Translations under genes and position numbers: made by a program
Assembly: GCF_027595985.1 (NCBI RefSeq)
Contig: NC_073305.1
Coordinates: 81,400,474-81,464,473, forward strand
DNA from: Sorex araneus
Lineage: Eukaryota > Chordata > Mammalia > Eulipotyphla > Soricidae
Length of the DNA stretch: 64,000 nucleotides
Reading direction: 5' to 3'
Shown here: piece after piece, positions 12,701-24,700 of the stretch
How positions within the stretch are numbered: the stretch's first letter is position 1
Layout of the letters: each line of letters starts with the position of its first letter
Notes under the pieces: generated by a model
Told to the model about the DNA's origin: nothing
The model's input: only the letters and a program-made list of their open reading frames with translations
Databases searched by the model: none

Positions 12701-15700
12701 TTCTTGCAGGGTTCAGGGCACCATTTGAAGTGACAAGAATTTAACCTGGGTCATCCATGTGCAAGGCCAGTGCCCAAAAAACTGATTTTCAATGGGCCCA
12801 GCTCCACATCTCTTAAACACACTGCTCCTGAAACTAATAGCTCCTCATCACACTTCACACTGATCACAGTTTTTTGTTTTTTGTTGTTTTTGGCTTTTTG
12901 GATCATATCCAGCAATGCACAGGGTTACTCCTGGCTCTGCACTCAGAATTACCCCTGGTGGTGCTCAGGGGACCATATGGAATGCTGGGAATCGAACCTG
13001 GGTGGGCCTCGAGCAAGGCAAACGCCCTACCCACTGTGCTATTGCTCCAGCCCCCACACTGATCACAGTTATAATTCCAATCACTGGATGAAGACAGGCA
13101 GGGAAAGATAAGACTGATTCCAGCCTAGTTCCTCAAAGAGTCCCAGGAGGGTTAACTACAAAGATTATTCTCAGGATAGCAGGAACATATACAATCTAAT
13201 GGGGAAGACATGAAAAATCCACCAAGCTCAATGTGCTAAAACTATAACATAGAATATTCAACCCCCACCGGCCAGCTCAGTAAGTCCTCAGAGAATGACT
13301 TCAGTGATATCATTATGAGAATGGTTTTTGCGTTGATTGATTTTTGGTTTTGGGGCCACATTTGGCAGTGCTCAGGAATTTCTCATGGTTTGGTGCTCAA
13401 AGATCACTCCAGGTGGGCTCAAGGGACCGTATGGGGTACCAGGATAGACCCAGGTAGCCACATACAAGGCAAATGCTCTATTGGCTATACTATTGCTTCA
13501 GCTCCCATTGTGAAGATATTTGATGAGCTCAAAGAAATGATGCCACAGGAAAGTAGCAAAGAATAAAAAAGTATGAAAGCCTAAATGAGAAAACTGCAAA
13601 CAAAAATGACAGAAATGAAGAGTATAATACAAAATAACTCAACAGAAGCTCTGAACAGCAGAATAATGGCAGTTGAAAAGATTGAATCACTTCAGGATAA
13701 GATGGAGGAAACATCTAGAAAACAACAGAAAGTAGAAAGAAAAAGTCTGAAAAGAAATGAACATGAGAACTATGTGAAGAGTTCAAGAATACAAGAGGCC
13801 CAAAGGTTCAAAAGAAAACGGGCTCAAGTAGGAAAATTCATTGTACTCAAAAACACATTATACTCAAAATGACAAAATCCAAAGGTAGAGACAAACTATT
13901 GAAAGCAATAGGACCACAAAAGGAACTTACATACAAAGGCAAGCCCTGAAGACTCACAGCTAAAGTATCAAATGAGATTCTATGAGGCAGAAGAGAATGA
14001 AGGTATATAGTAAAACTTAGTGAAATGAACACATCAGAAAACACATCATTCTGCTAAATTGTCATTCAGATCTGAAGGAATTATATAGAGTTTCAGGTTA
14101 AGGCAACAGTTTAGAGAATTCATAGCCGTGAAACCAGTCCTGCAAAAAGAGTTAAAGGAACTTCTTTAAAAGGCAAGAAAATCTTCTCTTAGGCCTCGCA
14201 TTAAGTATGATATTCACTCATGGCACTTATGGTTGCTCTCAAATAAATGAAGAACAGTTTGTTTACTCCTAGGTTACTAAGAGATTTTACACATCTGCAA
14301 TAATGAATTTATAATGGATGTTCATTTCATATACAATGAATGTTCTATTATCTGATCAGTGATTAGTTTTTACTTTCATAGGGATTATCATATAATATTT
14401 TTCTTATTAATACAGACTTAACAGTATATAATATAATATTCCAACATAAACCCAATATTCTCCTTCTTGGGATAAAATTAACTTTTATACTTTCATGGGT
14501 CTATTCAGGTTTTCTGCTAAGTTTTTCTTAAGTCTCTTCATTCTTACTAAAATTTACATTTGTTAGATTGAGCTAATTCATGTAAGTTTTTAAATGCATT
14601 ACCACAGAATTACTTATAATATTATTTTTATTTACATGTTTGTAAAAAAGGAGACAGTTTTTGAAAAGAAATTATAAATTTATCACTGGTATACAATTTT
14701 ATGGAATTCCAGATGAGCTACATTTATCTCTATGTATGTAGATGTCACCATCTCTACAATTTAAAAGTAGGAGAAAGATATCTCTCATATGTGGAGTAAA
14801 AACACAGGAGTAAAAATGGATGATCAAAGTCATCAGAGTTTGAAGGTTTTTGTCTGTAGAACTGAGTTTAGATGGATATGTGGGGTTGGGAGGGTTCCTT
14901 TGGGACACTGGTGGTGGGAAGTGAACTCTTGAGAGATGAGTATGATGCTGGAATGATGCATGCATGAAAAGTATGATTAACAGAATTATGAATTCTGTTA
15001 GGCACTGCTCAATTATGATGATTTTTAAAAAATAACAAAAATTAAAGATTCAGAATTGATTCGTTCTATTGGAACAATGAGTTTTTTAAGAACTGGAAAC
15101 AACTAAGATATAAGGTATTTAAAGTAAAATGCCTTACAATTTTAACAAAGTAACCAAAAAATTTCCTTTGCAGCCACCAGTCATACCCTTTTGGACCACT
15201 GTGCTTTTGAGAAGACAAACATCTGTGGGATGATTCAGGGCACCAGGGATGATGCTGACTGGATCCATAAGGACAGTACTCAGCCAGGAGAAATGGATCA
15301 CACCTTGGGGGGAAGATGCACAGGTCAGTGAAGCAGAAGAGCAAATACATTGAGAACATTCCCTGGGTTGAGTTAGTAATCGAAGTCAGCAAGTTTTGCC
15401 TCATTTGGAATGTTAGTTATTAAAACTACAATCTGAACAAGGTCAAAGAACTTCTAATATCTTATCAACTCAATAAAAAGCATCCAGTTTCTGAGCATGC
15501 AAAAAAAAAAAGATTCATTTTAAATGATTAAAAAATTTATATGGACATATAGTTAAGACCTGATGTTTAAATAACGAAGATATCTCTGGTACATGCCCTC
15601 TCATAAAAGGTGAGCCACATGTGTGATATAAAAAATCATAAAAATTTAATATGGGCATATAGTTGATAACACATGGCTTGTAAATAAGGGCAAGATCTCT

Positions 15701-18700
15701 AGAGCAATGTCCTCTGAGAAAACTAAAATGTGAATCATATGTGCAATGTAATAAATGTTAATAGTCATATAAATTTTTAAAAAATCACTATCATCACTAT
15801 CATCCCGTTGTTCATTGATTTGCTCGAGCGGGTGCCAGTAACATCTTCATTTTTCCCTGTCTCATGCTAGTGTAGCTGGATGGTGTCTGCTCGTTCCAAG
15901 AACACAAAGAGCACGTTGTTGTTACTGTTTTTGGCATATCAAATATATCACGGGCAACTTGCCAGGCTCTGCTGTGCATAAAGAAAACATAAGAGAAATA
16001 TTTAGTTTTCTTTAATCCAATATATGAATATTAGTATTTCATATATGATCAATTAAAAATTATTCATAAGATTCACCACCCTGTAAGATTCTCCTAGTGT
16101 ATAGTTTCTTCGTGTATCACATTTCAGTTTGGACTGGCCACAGTTTAGGAGTTGACTTTGTTTGCTACTGCACACATACATATGAGTTGTTATCTTTGAT
16201 AGTCACCATATTTGATAGAACAACTTCAAATAATTCCAGTATATGGTGTGCAGTAAAAAAGACAGAGTAAGAGACACCTGGTCATACATTTTGCTATTTG
16301 TGACCACAGCTGTTTGCTTAATAAATTCAAGCTTTTCTAAGTCTATCTGACTGTCCAGATACTGATACTTCACTATAAGGATAGAAGGAAATAATGCATT
16401 GATATTTTCCAACTGCAAATTAGCAGGTTCATTTCTGATTTTTTTTCCATCTTTCCTTTTTTGTCAGAGGTTTCATTTATTTTTGGTTTTTATATTTGTA
16501 CCCTTTAAGTGTGTCTCTATCACTGCAATAAGCTCAACTAAATTTGGAAGCAAGTGGGGGTATAGATTATAAAAGCTTTTTTAAAGAGAACCGTTATGAA
16601 ATCCCTTAATCTGTGTATGTGTGAGTTGGTTAGATTCTTTCACAATTGAAACCCAGCTTGTCATGGAGAGACTAAGTTACCAGGGAAAATGTCATCTCGA
16701 GTGTCTAAAGAATAAGTAGAGTCTGAAGTTCTCCCTAAAGTTCCAGAGTAGCTTCCAAATTCTGTCTCCTGTTACTTTACTACTAGGCCATAAGATTCAC
16801 AGCTATAGAGAAAGATGTTCTACATGTGGAAGAATTTACTAGAGAAGAAAGTTTTTAGCTCCTTAGTAAGAAAGGAAAACCCAATGTCCCAGAAGAAATA
16901 CCTAATAAAGTTTTATCAACTTGTCTTTATTCTTTTTTTTTTTTTTTTGCTCTGTTTTGCGTTATGTTTCTCCACAGGTGCTGGCTACTTCATGCACTTT
17001 GAGACCAAATCGGGAAAATCAGAAGACGCAGCACTGTTGGAATCTCGGATTCTTTATCCCAAGAGGAAGCAGCAGTGTCTTCAGTTTTTCTACAGAATGA
17101 CAGGAAGCTCTTTGGATCGACTGACCGTCTGGGTGCGGAGGGATGACGGCACCGGCAATGTTCGCAAGCTCTTCAAGGTGCAGACCTTTCAAGGAGGTAC
17201 TAAGACTCACTCATGCAACGACTCGTTGACTTAAAATCTGGGTTCAACCTCTCCTCCTCCTCCCTTTTAACTCTTAAGTCTGCCTTTCCTCCTCTGGTCT
17301 GACCTCCTTCTTCCACTCTTTAACCTTCTCTTTCTCTTCCTCTCCTTCCTTGCTGTCTATCCTTCCTCCTCTTTGAAAGGACTAGCAGAATGTCTGGCAT
17401 GTTTTAACTTCTTGATGTGTGTTTTAATGATTCTGAGATTAGAAGCGGTATCCAGGGGTTAACTGAAAATACTTTTGTAATTCTGAAGAAACAGGTAAGT
17501 TTTTTTATATTGTCCATTGCAAAAAGTCTCAGTGGATGCATAGTGGGCTAGAGAGGTAGTACAATGGCTAGGGTGTTTGCCTTAGGCTGACCTGGGTTCA
17601 ATCCCCAGCATCCCATACGGTTTCCTGAGCACCACCAGCAGTAATTCCTGAGGGCTGAGCCGAAGGAAACCCCGAGCATTGCCAGATGTGGCCCAAAAGT
17701 AAGAAGTCACCCACTCAAAACATTTTGTTTGAGTTTCTACCTAAAAACTAGGGCTCTCCCTAGTAAAACTGGACAAAATATGAGCATAGCATAGCAGTAC
17801 AGGTTTTCTTTAGGTAAGTAACTGTTCTCAAGTTCTTAAAAATTTAAAGATAAAATTGTGAGATGCTTAACAAAATATGTTTATAGTTTCAGTTACCACT
17901 GCTGCCACAATAATAATTCTGTCTCAACAGTACATGTGGATGGACATTATATCAATGCCCACAATGTCCTTGTGAAAAATGTTCTTGCTATCTGCGGCTT
18001 ATATCAGCTTTTGAGTACTTACAAATAAAAATACTTTCAACAGGCAAGATATATCTAAAAAAAGCTATAAAATTTCAGGCAGAAAGGTAGATTAAAAGTA
18101 AATGCAGGTGGTATATGTGGTCAGGTTTATATGGATATAAAACAGGGCACTTAAAATTTATTATTGCAAACAAATGATGAATCTATAAAAGTATAATAAA
18201 AAATTGAAAAGTAAATGCAGGGAAACTTTTAAATAGTGCCCAAATCATGTCTACCCAGACTACTCTGAGATCTTAGGTAATGTCACATAAGACAGATAAG
18301 AAATTTACTTTTTTTGTCTGAAATTTATAGAGCATCTTTATTAAATGGCAGGGTAGAAGTTAGGTGCCCTTTAAGAGTTGAGAATTATTTATTACCACCT
18401 GTAAATTTTTAACAAAAATGAATTAGAATACCAACAACATAGCTCATATCTCATATTACCACTTTTGTATAAAACTGCTAACATTATTTTTGTGAGCATG
18501 AAACCAGTCAGGAAGTCCTCCCTGCTTGCTTTATCTTCTTGTATGATCTGCTGAGTTCCCTGGAATGATATTATAAATGATTTATTTATTTATTTTTATT
18601 TAAAAATTTTTTTTCTTGATTTTTGGTCACATAGGGTGGTGCTGAGGCCATACTGCTGAGTCTGTGCTTAGGGATTATTCTTGGCAGTGCTCAGGGGGCC

Positions 18701-21700
18701 ATATAGGATAATAGGGATCAAGCCCGGGTCAGTCTCATGCAAGATAGCCACTTTACCCATTGAAAGACTTTTTACTTATTATATATTAAAACAATGTATC
18801 TAACTATTACTGAAGAGAGTTTGAAGCAGTTCATTGTGATACTGACTTACCAATGAGACAGCCAAAATTTTAGTTAAGTTTCGTATTATGATTATGTGGT
18901 GTTCAGCTTAAGAGTTACAAACCTTTTTGAATAGCTTTAAAGTTGAAATCACTTTTAATACCTCTTAAATTTTGAAAACATTTTTAAACCAGAATGCATA
19001 TGAACAAAATAGGTACTCCCACTCAAGTTCCTTTATGATTTTTTATGCTATCCAGTCCAGAATTTCATGTTTAAGAAGTCTTACACATTATTCTTTTCTT
19101 TCTTTTGAATACTCGTTTCCAATTCAGTCTCAGAGGGGAAAAAAATAACCAAAGAAGAAAATGTATTTTTTTTTTAGAATGTATGGCATTTACCTTGCAT
19201 GCAGCTGAGCTGGGTTTGATTCCTCCACTCCTCTAGGAGAGCCTGGCAAGCTACTGAGAGTATCTCACCCACTCAGCAGAGCCTGGCAAGCTACCCGTGG
19301 TGTATTCAATATGCCAAAAACAGTAACAAAAGTCTCACAATGGAGATGTTACTGGTGCCTGCTCTAGTAAATCGTTGAATAAGGGGATGACAGTGGCAGT
19401 GACCATGACAGATATCTGGGTATTGGTAATTCTTTTTGTATTGTTTGTTTCTTAAAATAGGATGGATTCCTTCTTTGTGGAGTTCAGTTAATATGAGGGA
19501 GAAACAAATTCAATGCTAAGGAGTGAGACAATTTCTTCCCACTTGTCCTGAGATTATTATCCACTCTAGAAACTTCAGTATACCTTTCTGGAATGAAACT
19601 GGATACTGGACAACATGAGATTACCTTGTTTTGACTTTTGACTTATAAAATGACTTCAGTGTTAACAGTAGCAGATAGGGATATAATATCATACCAAATT
19701 CAAAGAAATTTAGATCCCATGAAGTTATATTATAATAGGGAAAAAACTTTGTGGTTTTGAATTTAAATTCTAAAATAAGTTATATTGTTTTTTAACTTTT
19801 AAAGCTATTTTCCCCTACTATAAACATGACTTTGGAAAGGCTCTTAGCCAGTTTATAACTATTTAAGTCATAGGGTCATGTGAGGATTATGTGTAAAGCA
19901 CTTGGCACACACCCAGACACATAAGTGCTCAATAAATGTTGGTCACATTTGTCATTGACCTTCTTCTCTATCCTCAGATCAGGACCAAAATTGGAAAATT
20001 GCCCATGTGACTCTCCGAGAGGAAAAGAAGTTTCGCTACCTTTTCCAGGGAACAAGTGGTGACCCGCAGAACTCAAAAGGGGGAATTTACCTAGATGACA
20101 TCACTCTGACAGAAACCCCATGCCCCACTGGGGTTTGGACAATACGAAATTTCTCCCAGATTCTTCAGGATACAGCCCAAGTAGACGAGAAGCAAAGTCC
20201 TCTGTTCTATAATTCAGAAGGATACCGCTTTGGTTTGACTTTATATCCTCATGGCAAAACCCCCTCCCGAAATCCCTATGTTGCAATTTATTTTCATCTG
20301 TACAGTGGGGAGAATGATGCTATCCTGGAGTGGCCAGCGCTAAACAGGCAGGTAGTAATTACAGTCCTGGACCAGGAGGCTGACGTCATGAACAGAATGT
20401 CTGCAAGCATGGTGTTTACTACCTCTACGTCCCATAAAAATTCAGGTAGGTTGTTAGAACTCTTTCTCCATCTGGAAGAACCAACAAATGGGATTCACAT
20501 CTGTGTAAGAGAGATGATCTTACCTCTTATCTCTCTCCCTTGGGCAGATCTGCATCATGGTCACACTGGAGTCATTGTCACTGTCATCCTGTTACTCATA
20601 GATTTGTTCGAGCAGGCACCAATAACATCTCTCATTGTGAGACTTATTGTTACTGTTTTTGGCATATCGAATACGCCATGGGTAGCTTGCCAGGCTCTGC
20701 TGTGCAGGCACGATACTCTCGGTAGCTTACTCTCTGAGAGGGGTGGAGGAATCGAACACGGGTCGGCTGTGTGAGAAACGAATGCCCCACCGCTGTGCTA
20801 TAGCTCCAGTGTGATCAAGTGTAGTATCACAGTGGAGTATCAGTTAAAATATCTATGTCATCCGATCTTCTCCCTATTTTCTAAATTTACTCCTCAAAAT
20901 TCTGTTGAAGTCTTGCAATGTGCCTACCTCTGATTAGGTACTTAGAACAACAGCAGCATCTCTCCATGATGCTGTCTCCTGAGCCTGGTCTACTTGAGAA
21001 GACAGACTCATAGACATTTCCCAAATATCCAGGATTTTTCAGTCTTGCATAGAGGTAATGCACTGATTCCTAAAATAGCATTAACAGGGAAGAAACTTCT
21101 ACTAATAAATAAATGGTCTATTCCATATGCCAAAAACAGTAACAACAAGTCTCACAAGGGAGATGTTACTGGTGCCCACTAGAGCAAATCGATGAACAAT
21201 GGGATGACAGTGCTACAGTGCAGTACATTCTTTTATAAGAAGAGCCTTAAGTCTTCAAAGGAAGACACTATAACCATATCTCCACTTCATGAAGAAAGCC
21301 ACTTAAGAATGGACAATTGGCATTCAGAACTCTAGTTATCATCCCTTTTCCCCTCAATATTTAGTTTTAATTCACTTAGAAAATGTAAATACTTTTATTT
21401 TTTCCAATATATATTTTCTGATTGACAAAGTTCAATATATCCATTAAAAAAATTGGAAAGTGAGGGACTGGAGAGATAGCACAGCGGGGAGGGCGTTTGC
21501 CTTGCACGCGGCCGACCCGGGTTCAAATCTCAGCATCCCATATGGTCCCCTGAGCACGGCCAGGGGTAATTCCTGAGTGCAGAGCCAGGAGTAACCCCTG
21601 TGCATCACCAGGTGTGACCCAAAAAGCAAAAAAAAAAATTGGAAAGTGAGTATAAAGAAGTAATGTGATTTACATTATATGTACCTTTCTTGCAGCAATG

Positions 21701-24700
21701 AATAACTCTGTCATCTGGGAACGGCCATCCCTCGTGGGGTCCTTGGATCCCACTTGTAATTGTTCTAGAAGCCTTGGCTGGGGCTGGCGTACATTCATTT
21801 CCCATGAAACACTGAAAAGAAGGAGTTTCCTTAAAAATGGTGACCTTATAATGTTTGTGGATTTTGAAGGTAATTTTCGTGGTATTCCTGAAATAACACT
21901 ATACTCTGAATATTCTACTTAGCTAATGTTGATTTTAAAGTAATTCATATATGCTAGAGATCTTTTCTGAGGTCTTGGGTAAAAACAGATGTGCTCTAAA
22001 AAATACACATTTACTCTGGTGCTCAAGGACTTACATCTTTAACTGTCCTTAGAAGAGATGAAAACTTTAGTGTCACTTATAAAATATTAATTATATGTAA
22101 CATGGCATTTCATTGACTCAAATTTAGTTTTCATCATTCTATCTATTCTAACTTTATACCTCTTTTATCAAGCTAAATAAATAAAAATGCTATTGACTCC
22201 ATTAAGATGTACTAACATTATGACAATCAGCTGGATTTGAAGCCACCCTCCCATGCCACTAAAAGTGATGTCACTGAGGTATCCTTGAACTAAAGCAATC
22301 CAGGGAAATCTCTTCGGGGGGGAGTTAATTATAGACAGATATTAATTAAGGATCTTCCTCACCATCTTTTGTCTATTTCCTCAAGATATCACCCACCTTA
22401 ACCAGACTGAAGTTCCCGTTAAAAACACAAGGCTGACCCCTCCAGACCTGGTTCTTCAGGACAAGGAGCAGCGGGACTTCTCAGAAGATGATTCCAAAAA
22501 GGCTACGTGGGAGAAATTCTCATTAGGCAGCTCAAACCAGGAGCAGCCCAGCCGACAGAAGCGGTCAGTGGAGAACACAGGCCCCATGGAGGACCACAAC
22601 TGGCCACAGTACTTCAGAGATCCCTGTGACCCCAACCCTTGTCAAAATGAAGGCATCTGTGTAAATGTAAAGGGGATGGCAAGTTGCAGGTAAGTTCCGT
22701 GGTGGTCAGGAGGAAGGGGGGGATGAGTGAGCAGACATGTATTTAATCAACTTAAATAAGTTGATTTACATTTGCTTAATGGTGATAAAATGCAGAGGAT
22801 CAACTGGTGTGGTTGACTTGGTTGTCCTTTGCTGAACAAAGCTATTACTTTCAATTGGTGAACAGTGCAGGAGTCCTGCTAGGGCAGAGGAAAAACCAAG
22901 TAGTCCGTCTGTCTCTTGAGTTTCATCCCTTTCTCTTTTCCAACATCTTGAATGGAGTTGGCACTTCACCTTAGTGCTCGCATCACCCAGAGCTTTTTGC
23001 CTAGGAACTCCTGCTCCTGGTCCTGCCCAGAGATACTCAGGCTCTCACTCACTGTAGATCTTGCTGTAATTTCTTAATTAATGTAACTGTTATTTTCTAT
23101 TTTCTATTATTTGTTTTACTCTGATAGTGTTATGCTTTCTACATATACTTTCAATGACAACACTAGGAATATCTGGAAAATTTGAAGATATGTAACATGC
23201 TTTTTTGAGCAGGATATAGTAAGACTATAAAACCAAGCTCCCGGAAGCGACTTCTTATAGCCTAGTTCTCCCTCTCGAAGAACCTGGCAAGCTACTGAGA
23301 GTTTCCTGCCCATCTGGGAGAGCCTGGCAAGCTCCCCGTGGTGTATCCATATACCAAAACCAGTAACAATGATGGGTCTCATTCCCCTGACCCTGAAAGA
23401 GCCTCCAATCCAATGCAGCACCATTGGGAAGTAAGAGTAAAGAGAGGCTTCTAAAATCTCAGGGCTAGGACGATTAGAGACAGTGCTGAGACCACTTGAG
23501 AAAATCAATGATCAACGGGATGATGATGATAATGATGATGATGATAGTAAGACTTCAGTTAAGCAAAATAACATATAGTGAAATCAGATCCTTCATTTTG
23601 CAAAGTGGGACAAGATTATCTTTTTCCATCAAGTATTATAAAAGGTAATATTGAATGAAACTGTTATTCGATGACCTGTTATAGATGTTCAATCTAAGCT
23701 ATTCCTCACAGACACCTATGACACAGGGTGATTCAAATTCACATTCTGTGCATTAAGAAGGTGGAGCATAAAGAGGTTCAGTCAATTGTGTAAAATAGTC
23801 CAGAAAGGGGCCAGGAAAATAGCTTAAAGGACTTGTGGGTGGTCTGGGTTTGATTTTTTGCACTGCCTCATTGCAAGCACCACCAGGAGGAATCCCTTCC
23901 CCCAAGAACTGTGAAGTATGGCCTAAAAACCAATAAATAAGGAAATAATCATGATGTTAAACGCTGGAGCTAAAAATCACATCCAAACTTGTCTGAATTA
24001 TAAGATATATTTAGCAGTTCTTTTTATAAGGTTTGTTGCTTTCATAAAGTATTTCATAAAAAGATGTATATTATGGGGCCGGATACATAGATCCATAGTA
24101 TAATTGGTAGGACAATTGCCTTGAATGCAGCCAACCTGGATTTGATCCTCAGCATCCCACATGGTTCTCTGAGCTCACCAGAAGTGATCTCTGAGTGAGC
24201 ACAGAGTAAAACCCGGAGCACTGCTGGGTGTGACCCATAAAAGCAAACACACAAAAATATGCAAGTAATGGAAGAAACATCAGCTTCATTTGACAGAAGA
24301 AGCAGATGTAAGAATAATTGTGGTGGGTTCAAAATACCTATATTTCCTTTTAAATATTTAATTTGTTTTTTCTTTAATTTTAGTTTTCATTTTGAATCAA
24401 TTTTAGATTTACAAGTGCATTGCAAAAATACATCATTCCCCATGTCCTGATGTTTACATTTAGCCTAACTATATATAACCAGCAAAGCCACATAATGAGC
24501 AGTAAGAAACTAAATATTATTTCAATTTTTTATTGTTTTAAAACACTATATAGGTTTCAGATACATAACATGATAGTTCAACAGAATTATGGTCACTACT
24601 ATTTCACATAAAATTGATCCCCTTTACAAAAATTATCATTTTTCTCTCTCTCTAATGAGTACATAGTCTAGGAGCTACAGAGATCATAGCATATCCTACT

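Noticed and set aside
13585..13872. 95-codon open frame as a host gene
   Set aside because: The coiled-coil-like protein and downstream sequence fit a HAL1/L1 ORF1 remnant.
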